Positions 1 to 7,692 of a stretch of DNA of 18,345 nucleotides are shown here, in pieces. Made by a program: the position numbers and the translations under genes. The stretch is from an uncultured Eubacteriales bacterium (GTDB lineage Bacteria; Bacillota; Clostridia; HGM11514): assembly GCA_902492655.1 (NCBI GenBank), contig CABUMF010000039.1, positions 1-18,345 of the forward strand, in the 5' to 3' direction. Each line of letters opens with the position of its first letter. The first letter of the stretch is position 1. The notes under the pieces are model-generated. The model was not told the DNA's origin, did no database searches, and saw nothing but the letters and a program-made list of their open reading frames with translations.

Positions 1-1374
1 CGGGATATATTGGAAAAGAGCGAGGTTTCCGACCTTTGTGATTACATAAGAAGCTTCGGGCTTGATGTTATCCCTGAGGTTCAGTCCTGGAGCCATACTC
101 AGTACATTACAACTGCATATCCCGAGCTTGCCGAAGTACCCGAGGGAGAAATCAAAACCTCGAAGGTAATAGATTCGTATGCAGAGGATATAAGACCTGC
201 TCAGTTCTATAAGCATTCAATGTGTCCTTCTCACGAAAGGTACTATGATGTGATTTTCGGAATTTTGGACGAGGTGCTTGAAGTAGTCAAGCCTCAGAAA
301 TATGTTCACATGGGACATGACGAAATTTATGAGCTTTGCATTTGCGAAAAGTGCAAAAATCTCAATGCAGGCGACCTCTACGCAAAAGAGGTTACAACTC
401 TCAACAACTATATTAAGTCCAAAAATCTCACAATGATGATTTGGTCTGACATGATTCAGGAAAGAAGCTATAAATCGCTTTCGGCTATCAATAAGCTTCC
501 AAAAGATGTGATTATGCTTGATTTTATATGGTATTTCCATCTTGACCAAGATCTTGAGGATAACCTTTTAAATCACGGGTTCAATGTTGTTATCGGAAAT
601 GCATATTCAAGCTACTACCCCAGGTTTGAAACTCGCTCAAAGAAGGAAGGTATAATTGGCGCAGAGGTTTCCGCATGGGTTGCCTGCGATGAGGATACAT
701 ATTCCTTTGAAGGCAAGATGTACGATTATATTTACATGGCAAACTGTCTTTGGAACAGAAACTATGACGGGGCAATGCGTCTTACATACGATGAAGCAAT
801 GCGTTCTATTTTAATTGATACACGCCGCCGCATAGGTGAGCTTGATTTTAACGGTGAAGAAAAGAGACTTTCGTTTAAGTCTGACAGAATTAATGTTCCT
901 GCCGACCTTGTTGGCTATATTCCTTATGAAGAAGCGGCTGTCGTAACAAGCGATATGAGCGAGGTAAGCATTGATTTTAACGGCTATGCAAAGCAGTTTA
1001 CATTCGTTCAGGCAATGGATGCGGACGCCGACAGATTTGCATGGCTTCCCGCAACCGTGATAGGAAGCTATACATTAAACTATGAGGATGGAACAAGTTA
1101 CAGCCGTGATATTCGCTTTGGCGACGATATTCACAGCTACCGCTTCAGGTTCGGAACTCCGCTTAAATCTCATCTTTTCAGACATGAAGGATATATAGCA
1201 TCCTACAGCGCAAGACCGGAATGCGGAAAAACCGCATTTGGTGAGGATTACACACTGTTTGACAACTTTGTAAAAAATCCAACCCCTGAAAAAAAGATCG
1301 TTGGAATTACTCTTAAGCACAACAAGAATACAGATGCGAATATCATTTTATTCGATGCAAAGGCTACTGTATAA
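1..1374 (+). CDS. Family 20 glycoside hydrolase (beta-N-acetylhexosaminidase-like), 5' end missing
   Basis: The reading frame is open from base 1, so the gene begins upstream of the window; 457 codons are visible. The GH20 signature HMGHDE lies at bases 307-324. Its adjacent Asp (319-321) and Glu (322-324) match the catalytic pair used in substrate-assisted hydrolysis of terminal N-acetylhexosamine residues. It is followed by a C-x-x-C motif in CICEKC, as in the bacterial GH20 branch with HIGHDE-type active sites. Upstream, the 'PEV QSWSH' stretch (about 76-96) and 'MCPSHERYYD' (about 220-249) fit the TIM-barrel core. The C-terminal ~190 residues after about base 810 look like an all-beta accessory region that I cannot name. 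The likely role is trimming of host or fungal aminosugar glycans. Localisation cannot be judged because the N-terminus is absent. Exact substrate is unknown. No convincing terminator follows; the next gene has its own promoter. Confidence 0.8.
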   Translation, partial: RDILEKSEVSDLCDYIRSFGLDVIPEVQSWSHTQYITTAYPELAEVPEGEIKTSKVIDSYAEDIRPAQFYKHSMCPSHERYYDVIFGILDEVLEVVKPQKYVHMGHDEIYELCICEKCKNLNAGDLYAKEVTTLNNYIKSKNLTMMIWSDMIQERSYKSLSAINKLPKDVIMLDFIWYFHLDQDLEDNLLNHGFNVVIGNAYSSYYPRFETRSKKEGIIGAEVSAWVACDEDTYSFEGKMYDYIYMANCLWNRNYDGAMRLTYDEAMRSILIDTRRRIGELDFNGEEKRLSFKSDRINVPADLVGYIPYEEAAVVTSDMSEVSIDFNGYAKQFTFVQAMDADADRFAWLPATVIGSYTLNYEDGTSYSRDIRFGDDIHSYRFRFGTPLKSHLFRHEGYIASYSARPECGKTAFGEDYTLFDNFVKNPTPEKKIVGITLKHNKNTDANIILFDAKATV

Positions 1375-1460
1375 GTGATTTTGTCTTAATTTATGGCAGT
1401 TTAGACATATTTCCGGAAAAGAAAATTAAAAAAATATACAAAATTGCAATTTTTTTATCT

Positions 1461-1504
1461 GTTGAACTATTGACAAATTAAAGTTGAACTATTGACAAAT
1501 TAAA
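1461..1504. repeat. Perfect 22-bp tandem duplication in a promoter region
   Basis: Bases 1461-1482 and 1483-1504 are identical head-to-tail copies. Each carries a TTGACA hexamer (1470-1475 and 1492-1497) inside the partly symmetric block TTGAACTATTGACAA. The period of 22 bp is close to two DNA helical turns, so both copies would present the same face to a bound protein. Only the second TTGACA is correctly spaced from the -10 box. Confidence 0.9.
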
Positions 1505-1520
1505 ATAGTAATGTTATAAT
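1492..1520 (+). promoter_or_regulatory. Consensus sigma-A promoter for the 1582-3369 gene
   Basis: A TTGACA -35 box (1492-1497), a 17-bp spacer and a TATAAT -10 box (1515-1520) are perfect matches to consensus. The TG at 1512-1513 adds an extended -10. Transcription should start near 1527, giving a leader of about 55 nt. The -35 box is the second copy of a 22-bp tandem repeat, so the copy upstream could be an activator or repressor half-site. Confidence 0.85.
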
Positions 1521-1581
1521 TACATTAAGGTGCAATTAATTTGTACTTAAAATTATTATAATTTTTTTGGAGGTATGGGAA

Positions 1582-3369
1582 ATGCTCAAAAAAATCGCGA
1601 CACTCTTAGTTGTGCTCACAATTGTGAGTATGTTGTTCGTTCCTGTCGCATTTGCCGCCGAAACCGATTTTGTTTATCTCGATATTTCCGAGAACAAAAC
1701 CGTTTATATCGACGAAGATGCAAAAGGCGTACCCTTTAAGGTTTACGCAGTTCAGGAAAACGGAACAAAGGTTGATGTAAGTGACAGTATTAATTATCCG
1801 TACACTATTGCACATGACGGAAGCCAAGACAATACTGTATTCTACATCAAGGATAAAAAGCTTTGGTCAACAGGCAGAAACGGTAAGGTAGTTATAAGAC
1901 TTTCTTATAAAGCAACAAACAGCACAGGTGAAACGACTCTTGCCGCTGACCTTGTATTTTTCAGACAGAGCTCTACAACCTTAGCAGGTCAGCCTATTGC
2001 AGTTGATAGCCCGGATTATCTTGACAACGCTACAACCGCAGCCTACATAACATCAGGTACACCCGGTACTGCTGACGGCGGCCATTTTGACGGTTCTGCA
2101 TATTCCAATTGGCCTAATAACTGGACGGTTAGGCTTGTGCGTAAGGGTTATGCTACAAACGGTAGTACCACTGCAACGAAATATGAAGAAGGAACTACTG
2201 TTGCTTCAACAGGAATAACCGGAAGATGGTGGGACAGCGGATACCGCGGCGCTCAGGTTTGGTTCTATGATGACGGTGTTGCTGAACATTCACCCGGTCT
2301 TGCTACCCTAACCTTCTGTGACTCCGTATTGTTCCATCAGGTATCCGGAAGCTTGGCTGAAGACTATGGCTACACTCCCGAACTTAAAGCTAAGTGGGAA
2401 GGCATGAATTCATGGGAAGCTTTCATTGGTAAGAATCTAATTGCAAATAAAGATGGCGAATATAAAGGCGGTACTTATTTTCACAATAAAGTAGGTATGT
2501 CTGCTTATTGGGGTATCGCAAAAAGAAGAGTAGGCTGGCACCAGTTTGCAATGACTCTTGAAAAGGATCCTTCCGCTGAATACGGCTGGTCGATTTATTC
2601 ATATCTTGACGGTAAAAACTTCGCTGTATGGAATATTAAACCTTCAACAGCTATGGTTCCTGCAGGAGCAACGGATGCTCACAGTTGGGCTACCATTGAA
2701 ATCAGACCTAATTACAGTTCTGCCTTCAATAACTATTTAGATGATACTGTTCTTTTGGGTTATGTTGAAGCACCCGATCTTTCCAAGACTCTTACCGGCG
2801 CAATCGGTGAAGGCGGTACTGTAACGGTAAACGGTTCTGCTCTTGCAAACGGCGCAACGGTTAAGATTGACGAAGGCACTGATGTAACGGTTGCAGTTAC
2901 ACCTAACGCAGGCTATAATGTAGGCGAAGTTAAAGTTGGCGACAATGTTATTACTCTTAACGCAAGCAACGAGGCTACATTCACAATGCCTGCCGCTAAT
3001 TCAACACTTACTGTAACATTCTCCGCAAAGGCAACTACACCTTCAGTCGGTGTTCCTAACCCCGAAAACAACTACTTTAAGACGGTTGACGGAGTTGCTA
3101 CAGCTATCGTTTACGGAAAGCTCGGAGATTTCTATGATCCTGCCTGTGCAGATGGCTACGGCATGAATCTTTGGATTGAAGGCGCTCCCGAGAACAAGCT
3201 CCAGCTTGCTGCTATGGCAGATGCTTCTACCGCAGCAGTTGCAGCTCCTAATGCAGCATTTGCAATCAAGGTATTCGGTGACGCTATCACTTCTGCAAAC
3301 AATTATGTATTCCAGCCCTATGTTGGCTCTACACTCGGTTCTGAGGTAGTTCTTACATTTACTGAATAA
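1582..3369 (+). CDS. Secreted protein of unknown function with a lectin-like region and an InlB-type repeat
   Basis: The start is ATG 1582, eight bases after a GGAGG ribosome binding site (1569-1573). An in-frame TTG at 1567 would overlap that site and is not used. The product has 595 residues. Residues 1-25 are a signal peptide: two lysines, a hydrophobic core, then VAFAA. Residues ~26-400 are Tyr/Trp-rich and mostly beta. A 'VGWHQF...YLDGK' pattern near residues 317-340 resembles concanavalin/LamG-like sandwiches, but the fold is not certain. Residues ~402-485 are a divergent InlB B-repeat type domain, with 'GGTVTVNG', then 'AGYNVGEVKVG' and 'FTMPAANSTLTVTF'. Residues ~489-595 are a separate Gly/Ala-rich module I do not recognise. 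No SLH, LPXTG or dockerin is present, so the protein may be released or bind the wall non-covalently. It follows the GH20 gene but has its own promoter and terminator. A carbohydrate-binding role is only a guess. Confidence 0.8.
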   Translation: MLKKIATLLVVLTIVSMLFVPVAFAAETDFVYLDISENKTVYIDEDAKGVPFKVYAVQENGTKVDVSDSINYPYTIAHDGSQDNTVFYIKDKKLWSTGRNGKVVIRLSYKATNSTGETTLAADLVFFRQSSTTLAGQPIAVDSPDYLDNATTAAYITSGTPGTADGGHFDGSAYSNWPNNWTVRLVRKGYATNGSTTATKYEEGTTVASTGITGRWWDSGYRGAQVWFYDDGVAEHSPGLATLTFCDSVLFHQVSGSLAEDYGYTPELKAKWEGMNSWEAFIGKNLIANKDGEYKGGTYFHNKVGMSAYWGIAKRRVGWHQFAMTLEKDPSAEYGWSIYSYLDGKNFAVWNIKPSTAMVPAGATDAHSWATIEIRPNYSSAFNNYLDDTVLLGYVEAPDLSKTLTGAIGEGGTVTVNGSALANGATVKIDEGTDVTVAVTPNAGYNVGEVKVGDNVITLNASNEATFTMPAANSTLTVTFSAKATTPSVGVPNPENNYFKTVDGVATAIVYGKLGDFYDPACADGYGMNLWIEGAPENKLQLAAMADASTAAVAAPNAAFAIKVFGDAITSANNYVFQPYVGSTLGSEVVLTFTE

Positions 3370-3380
3370 TACATGAATAT

Positions 3381-3414
3381 AAAGCGGATTGCCAATCGGC
3401 AATCCGCTTTTTTT
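3381..3414 (+). terminator. Rho-independent terminator, possibly bidirectional
   Basis: A perfect 13-bp stem (3381-3393 with 3398-3410) with a 4-base AATC loop is followed by a run of T on the + strand. It lies 11 bases after the stop of the 1582-3369 gene. The minus-strand operon ends at 3433 and reads into the same hairpin. Its trailing sequence (TTTATATT) is a weaker U-tract, so the hairpin may serve both convergent transcripts. Confidence 0.9.
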
Positions 3415-3432
3415 AGTATAAATCTTTAATTA

Positions 3433-4065
3433 TTAATATCCAAGCTCTTCATTTACAAGTATTACCTTAATTCTATCTCTATTGCCTTGTTTTCCCGTTA
3501 CGAGAAAGCTTGAGCAAATTCTGTCCTTCGATTCACAGCCGGTTCCGATTTTGCCGTTCGGGACAACGCATTTTCCCGTCTTAGCGCAATATGTATCCCG
3601 GCTGAGCCTTACGCAATTTTTCGGTGCGGCAACCGTTTTAACCCGAATTACCGCCTCGTCTATATCCTTAACTATTTTATTTATTCCTGCAATTACAATA
3701 ACACTTTTAGGGCCGAATGTAAGTGCCGCAATACGGTTTCCGTTTCCGTCGACATTATAAAGCTCACCGTTTTCGGTTATTGCATTGGAGGACATCAAAA
3801 ATGTGTCGGCAAAAAAAGACTTTTGAAACACCTCAATGACCTCATCTCGGGAAAGCTCGGGATTAAACCTGTCGAGAAAATTATAGTTTTCACGAAGGAA
3901 ATCAATCACCGACAGCTCGTTAAGCGTTACCGAGCCTCCCACAGCCACAGTATCGTTTTCGCCGATAAGCTTTTTCAGCATGGGAATAACATCGTCTTTA
4001 CTATCCGCAAAATAAACCTGCATATTGTTTTTTTCGAGATTTTCTATCGTTTTCTTAATATCCAT
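3433..4065 (-). CDS. LUD-domain protein (lactate-utilisation LutC-like family)
   Basis: This is a 210-residue protein of the LUD family (PF02589), which includes LutB/LutC of lactate utilisation and many stand-alone clostridial members of unknown role. Supporting motifs are 'VAVGGSVTLNEL' (residues ~40-51), 'ADTFLMSSNAITENGELYNVDGNGNR' across ~86-111 and 'GPKSVIVIAGINKIV' (~117-131), followed by a Cys-rich tail ending in 'VILVNEELGY'. The tail contains several cysteines in the family C-x-KTG-x-C ... C ... RIC arrangement, with extra residues between the second and third. ATG 4065 is chosen because GAGGTG (4077-4072) sits six bases upstream; the longer GTG start at 4074 lies inside that site. 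The gene overlaps the end of the VanZ-like gene by 22 bp and is last in the operon. No Lut iron-sulphur partner is adjacent, so lactate oxidation cannot be inferred. Confidence 0.85.
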   Translation of the reverse strand: MDIKKTIENLEKNNMQVYFADSKDDVIPMLKKLIGENDTVAVGGSVTLNELSVIDFLRENYNFLDRFNPELSRDEVIEVFQKSFFADTFLMSSNAITENGELYNVDGNGNRIAALTFGPKSVIVIAGINKIVKDIDEAVIRVKTVAAPKNCVRLSRDTYCAKTGKCVVPNGKIGTGCESKDRICSSFLVTGKQGNRDRIKVILVNEELGY

Positions 4066-4526
4066 TTTTTGCACCTCAAAATCAATAAATATATTAAAAC
4101 ACCAATTATTGCACCTGTTGAGTCAATCAATACATCGCTTAATTCTCCGCTCCTTCCGGGGACGAAGGTCTGATGAAATTCATCACTTGCCGAATACAGA
4201 AACGAAGAAACAGCGGATAACACTCCCAAGGGTAAATGCTTTACAATTCCGCTTTGGAAATATGCGTTGCAAAAGAACAATCCGAGTATGAGATAAATCG
4301 AAAAGTGGGCGCCCTTGCGGAAGAAAAATTGCAATTCCGCTATTCTTGCAGAACTTACGACTGCTGCCGGCAATCCGAAAATCTTTGCATATATGTTATA
4401 TAAAAATTCTATAAAGCCGCTGCTTGTTTCGTTCGATTCAACCGCAGGCTGTGACGAAAACCCAAACACTACACACATTATAATTACTACCGCAAGCCAC
4501 GATAATATAATTTTAACTTTTTTCAA
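4044..4526 (-). CDS. VanZ-like family membrane protein
   Basis: A 160-residue integral membrane protein. Four hydrophobic helices are visible, near residues 5-23, 74-92, 98-114 and 135-153. Family hallmarks are 'FSSQP' after the first helix, 'RKGAHF' (~70-75) and the block 'SDEFHQTFVPGRSGELSDV' (~115-133) running into 'DSTGAIIG'. VanZ was named from low-level teicoplanin resistance in the VanA cluster, but most relatives are chromosomal genes of unknown function, and resistance should not be assumed. The start appears to be TTG at 4526, whose bases overlap the TGA stop of the upstream gene as TTGA, with AAGGAG about 11 bases upstream. No nearer ATG preserves the first helix. The neighbours suggest co-translation within the operon, possibly an envelope-related role. 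Confidence 0.85.
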   Translation of the reverse strand: MKKVKIILSWLAVVIIMCVVFGFSSQPAVESNETSSGFIEFLYNIYAKIFGLPAAVVSSARIAELQFFFRKGAHFSIYLILGLFFCNAYFQSGIVKHLPLGVLSAVSSFLYSASDEFHQTFVPGRSGELSDVLIDSTGAIIGVLIYLLILRCKKWILRKR

Positions 4527-5509
4527 TGCTCGATCAGCTCCTTTATTCTCGGAAGGTCATCAATCTTAGATACCAATATACTGCCGTTATGGGATACAAC
4601 AACCGAGTCGTATATTCCCATTACATTAATTTTTTCACCGGTTGAGTATATGAGACAGTTGCGGCAATTTATAACCGAAGCGTTACCGATTATCACATTG
4701 CCGCTTTCATCGCTTTGTCCGTGCATATAGTTATATACCGACTTAAAGCTGCCAAGGTCAATCCAGTCAAGCTCGGCAGGGATAACAATAACCTTGTCGG
4801 ATTTTTCCATAACACCGAAGTCTATAGAAACATCGGGCGTTACATCAAAGGCTGTTTCTAAATTCAGAAATGCCGTATAAACATCAGGGGCATAATTCTT
4901 GACCTCCTGCATGAAAAAACCTGCCTCAAACACAAACATTCCGCTGTTCCACAAATATCCCTGCTCAATATAGGATAGTGCTACGGAAAGGCAAGGCTTT
5001 TCGCAGAATTTTTCCGCTTTATATCCACTTCCGACAGCTATCCCGGGCTTTATATAGCCGTAGCCGGTTTCGGGTCTATCAGGCTTTATACCGAATGTTA
5101 CGATACGGTTTTCAAATTCCAATGCTTTTTCTACGGTTTTATAAAAATTATCAAGCTTTCCTATCATATGGTCGCAGGAGAAAACCGCAACCTTTTCCTT
5201 CGGATTAAGTTTTTTTATTCCGTAAACAATCGCCGGAAGGGTTCCTTTCGGCTTTGGCTCGCACAGTATATTTTCATCCGGTAAATCAATTCCAAGCTCG
5301 ACCGTTTGCTTTCTTACAAGTGTTTTATAGTTTTCTCCCGTCAGAACTATTATATGCTCGGGATCGGAAAATTTAAGACACCGCTTTACTGTATTTTGAA
5401 AAAGCGAATACACCTCGCCGTCAAGCTTTATAAATTGTTTGGGTTTTTCTTTGGTGCTTATCGGCCAAAGACGGGTTCCGCCTCCGCCTGCCAACAAAAG
5501 AACATACAT
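4523..5509 (-). CDS. manC: Mannose-1-phosphate guanylyltransferase (GDP-mannose pyrophosphorylase)
   Basis: The enzyme makes GDP-mannose from mannose-1-phosphate and GTP for glycan and envelope polysaccharide synthesis. The 328-residue product starts with the nucleotidyltransferase signature 'LLAGGGGTRLWP' (residues 5-16) followed by 'KPKQF' (22-26). It also has 'VFSCDHMI' (metal/nucleotide site), 'RPETGYGYI', 'KFCEKP' and 'WNSGMFVF', which are sugar-binding motifs of this family. It ends with a left-handed beta-helix-like tail. It lacks the phosphomannose isomerase/cupin domain of the bifunctional ~470-residue form, so it is the short single-function type. ATG 5509 follows AGGGGG by seven bases. 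The gap to proA is four bases, and the stop overlaps the next start. Specificity for mannose rather than another hexose is by family resemblance. Confidence 0.88.
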   Translation of the reverse strand: MYVLLLAGGGGTRLWPISTKEKPKQFIKLDGEVYSLFQNTVKRCLKFSDPEHIIVLTGENYKTLVRKQTVELGIDLPDENILCEPKPKGTLPAIVYGIKKLNPKEKVAVFSCDHMIGKLDNFYKTVEKALEFENRIVTFGIKPDRPETGYGYIKPGIAVGSGYKAEKFCEKPCLSVALSYIEQGYLWNSGMFVFEAGFFMQEVKNYAPDVYTAFLNLETAFDVTPDVSIDFGVMEKSDKVIVIPAELDWIDLGSFKSVYNYMHGQSDESGNVIIGNASVINCRNCLIYSTGEKINVMGIYDSVVVSHNGSILVSKIDDLPRIKELIEH

Positions 5510-5513
5510 TCAT

Positions 5514-6758
5514 TTACCCCCTAATTTGACCGTTCCCTCGAATTACATACTTTATTGTGGTAAGCTCATTAAGTCCCATAGGACCTCTCGCATGAAGCTT
5601 TTGTGTGCTTATACCGATTTCCGCTCCGAAGCCGAATTCAAACCCATCAGTAAATCTCGTTGAAGCATTGACATATACCGCCGCCGCGTCAACGCAATTT
5701 AAGAATTTTTGAGAGTCCGAATAGTTTTCGGTAATTATCGCTTCGCTGTGACCGGTTCCGTATTTATTTATATGGGCAATTGCTTCATCAGTGGACGAAA
5801 CCACCTTGCAAGATATGCAAAGGTCAAGATATTCCTTGCCGAAATCCTCATCTGTTGCAGGAAATACATCAACAATTTCTCTTGTTTGTTCGCATCCGTA
5901 CACCGTAACGCCATGCTCGGAAAGCACCTTTACAAGCTTTGGCAAAAACTTCTTCGCAATGTCCTTATGAATAAGAAGCGATTCCGCCGCATTGCAAACA
6001 GACGGCCTTGAGGTTTTTGCATTGATAATTATGTCTATTGCTGTTTTTTCATCGAAGTTTTTGTCAACATATATGTGGCAGTTTCCCGTTCCGGTTTCTA
6101 TTACGGGAACCGTTGCGTTATCCACAACCGACTTTATAAGGTTTCTTCCGCCTCTCGGGATAAGAACATCAAGATAGCCGTTGAGCTTCATCATTTGTAA
6201 AGCTGTTTCCCTCGATGTATCCTCAACGAAGGAAATGGCAGAAGTGTTAACGCCATATTCGGAAAGGACATCCTTCATAATGCCGACAATAACAAGATTT
6301 GAATTGAATGCCTCCTTGCCACCCTTTAAAAGCACGGAATTTCCGGACTTAAGACAAAGCGCGGCGGCATCGGCGGTAACATTCGGACGTGCTTCGTAAA
6401 TTATACCTATCGTTCCAAGAGGAACACGCATTTTACCGACCTCAAGACCGTTTGGAAGCCGTTTTGATGACAACAAATCTCCGATCGGGTCGGGTAGGGA
6501 AGCAACAACTCTTACTCCGTCTGCCATTTGAGATATGCGCTGTTTTGAAAGCATAAGTCTGTCAATCATGTTTTCGGATAGTCCTGCGGATTTTGCGATT
6601 TCAATATCCTTTTTGTTTGCGGATAATATTTTGTCCGCTTCCTGCTCGAATGCACACGCTGTAGAAAGCAATATTTTGTTTTTTACATCGGTTGAAAGGC
6701 GGGATGCTTCAAACGATGCCTCTTTTACAAGCCTTGCGGTTTCCAATATGTCAAACAT
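5514..6758 (-). CDS. proA: Glutamate-5-semialdehyde dehydrogenase (gamma-glutamyl phosphate reductase)
   Basis: This is the second step of proline synthesis: NADPH-dependent reduction of gamma-glutamyl phosphate to glutamate-5-semialdehyde. The 414-residue product has normal family length and an aldehyde-dehydrogenase fold. Signatures include 'MRVPLGTIGIIYEARPNVT' (~107-125), 'ALCLKSGNSVLLKGG', 'LIPRGG', 'VIETGTGNCHIYVD' and the catalytic cysteine 255 in 'RPSVCNAAE' (codon 5994-5996). The C-terminal 'HARGPMGLNELTTIKYVIRG' is typical. ATG 6758 is preferred to an in-frame start at 6815 because AAGGAG lies six bases upstream and because the longer form would add 19 non-family residues inside proB. 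It is separated from proB by four bases, so translation is probably coupled. Confidence 0.95.
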   Translation of the reverse strand: MFDILETARLVKEASFEASRLSTDVKNKILLSTACAFEQEADKILSANKKDIEIAKSAGLSENMIDRLMLSKQRISQMADGVRVVASLPDPIGDLLSSKRLPNGLEVGKMRVPLGTIGIIYEARPNVTADAAALCLKSGNSVLLKGGKEAFNSNLVIVGIMKDVLSEYGVNTSAISFVEDTSRETALQMMKLNGYLDVLIPRGGRNLIKSVVDNATVPVIETGTGNCHIYVDKNFDEKTAIDIIINAKTSRPSVCNAAESLLIHKDIAKKFLPKLVKVLSEHGVTVYGCEQTREIVDVFPATDEDFGKEYLDLCISCKVVSSTDEAIAHINKYGTGHSEAIITENYSDSQKFLNCVDAAAVYVNASTRFTDGFEFGFGAEIGISTQKLHARGPMGLNELTTIKYVIRGNGQIRG

Positions 6759-6762
6759 AATA

Positions 6763-7554
6763 TCACTCCTTGTTGATTTGCTTTTTGAAAAGTGTTCCTC
6801 TGTAAGAATTATCAAAAATATCGTATAAGATTTCAGGACTTTTTCCGTTTGCCAAAATCATATCACAGCCGGCGGCGGTAGCTATCTCTGCCGCCATGAG
6901 CTTTGTTACCATTCCGCCTGTACCGCGGGCACTTCCAGCGCCGCCCGCAAGTGCTTTAACGGAATCGTCAATCTTATCTACCTCGGGAATTAGCGTTGCG
7001 TTCGGGTTTTTATGAGGGTCGCTGTCGTAAAGCCCGTCAATATCGGAAAGAAGTATGAGAAGCTCCGCTCCGATCAGCTTCGCCACTACCGCAGACATAG
7101 TATCGTTATCGCCAAACTCAATTTCCTCGACTGAAACGGTATCGTTTTCGTTTACAATCGGAATTACCGAATTGTACTGAAACAGCTGCTCGAAGGTGTT
7201 GAGAACATTTTCTTTTCTTTCAATATCGGTAATAACATCCTTTGTGAGAAGAATCTGCGCAACATTAAGCCCGTATTCATCAAAAATTTTACTATATATA
7301 AACATAAGCTCACACTGCCCGATTGCGGCAACTGCTTGCTTTTCCTTGGTGGAATGAGGTCTTTCGGAAATCCCGAGCTGACCGAGCCCGACGCCTATCG
7401 CACCCGAAGATACCAAAACAATATCATATCCGCGGTTTTTGAGGTCGGATATACAACGCACAAGCTTTTCTATTCTGCAAAGATTGAGCCTGCCCGTTTC
7501 GTGCGTAAGCGTAGAGGTTCCAACCTTAACGACTACTCTTTTAACAGAATGCAT
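6763..7554 (-). CDS. proB: Glutamate 5-kinase (gamma-glutamyl kinase), short form
   Basis: The enzyme phosphorylates glutamate with ATP in the first committed step of proline synthesis and is usually feedback-inhibited by proline. The 263-residue product is an amino-acid-kinase-fold protein: 'VVKVGTSTL' (8-16), 'VLVSSGAIGVGLGQLG' (~46-61), 'VIPIVNENDTVSVEEIEFGDNDTMSA' across ~130-155, 'LLSDIDGLYDSDP' (~168-180) and 'GTGGMVTKLMAAEIA' (~212-226). It stops at the end of the kinase domain and has no C-terminal PUA domain, unlike the ~370-residue enterobacterial form; short forms are common in Firmicutes. ATG 7554 follows GGAGG (7567-7563) by eight bases. It is first in the five-gene operon and lies about 25 nt from the predicted transcript start, leaving no room for a T-box or similar riboregulator. 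Confidence 0.95.
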   Translation of the reverse strand: MHSVKRVVVKVGTSTLTHETGRLNLCRIEKLVRCISDLKNRGYDIVLVSSGAIGVGLGQLGISERPHSTKEKQAVAAIGQCELMFIYSKIFDEYGLNVAQILLTKDVITDIERKENVLNTFEQLFQYNSVIPIVNENDTVSVEEIEFGDNDTMSAVVAKLIGAELLILLSDIDGLYDSDPHKNPNATLIPEVDKIDDSVKALAGGAGSARGTGGMVTKLMAAEIATAAGCDMILANGKSPEILYDIFDNSYRGTLFKKQINKE

Positions 7555-7586
7555 CTATGTAACCTCCGTAAAATGAATTAATTCTT

Positions 7587-7615
7587 ATTATACTATACAT
7601 TTCTGAAATTTGCAA
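7587..7615 (-). promoter_or_regulatory. Sigma-A promoter of the proB-proA-manC-vanZ-LUD operon
   Basis: Read on the minus strand, TTGCAA (7615-7610), a 17-bp spacer and TATAAT (7592-7587) form a good promoter. Transcription would begin near 7580, leaving a leader of about 25 nt before proB. It lies just downstream of the terminator that closes the decayed mobile DNA, so the operon is insulated from it. Confidence 0.85.
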
Positions 7616-7645
7616 TAAAATTTGATAAAATTTATAAGGTATTGT

Positions 7646-7689
7646 AAAAATATATAAAAAATCACTTGCCGTATCTTGACAAGTGATTT
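7646..7689 (-). terminator. Rho-independent terminator downstream of the mobile-element remnants
   Basis: On the minus strand AAATCACTTG (7689-7680) pairs perfectly with CAAGTGATTT (7668-7659) across an 11-base loop. A T-rich run (TTTTTTATATATTTTT) follows. It would stop transcripts from the recombinase and IS3 remnants before the proB promoter. Confidence 0.8.
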
Positions 7690-7692
7690 CAA

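Noticed and set aside
1440..1453. A/T palindrome AAAATTGCAATTTT after the GH20 gene as a terminator
   Set aside because: It has no loop and only a single GC core, so it would be a very weak hairpin; no convincing terminator was found for this gene.
1461..1504. Possible CRISPR or phage-type direct repeat array
   Set aside because: Only two copies exist, directly abutting with no spacers, and they coincide with promoter elements.
4066..4074. GTG start at 4074 for the LUD protein
   Set aside because: The GTG is part of the GAGGTG ribosome binding site of ATG 4065.
6759..6815. Longer ProA start at 6815
   Set aside because: The extra 19 residues overlap proB, do not resemble ProA N-termini and lack a ribosome binding site, whereas ATG 6758 has AAGGAG six bases upstream.
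7555..7580. T-box or other amino-acid-responsive leader before proB
   Set aside because: The predicted promoter leaves only about 25 nt of leader, too short for any T-box.
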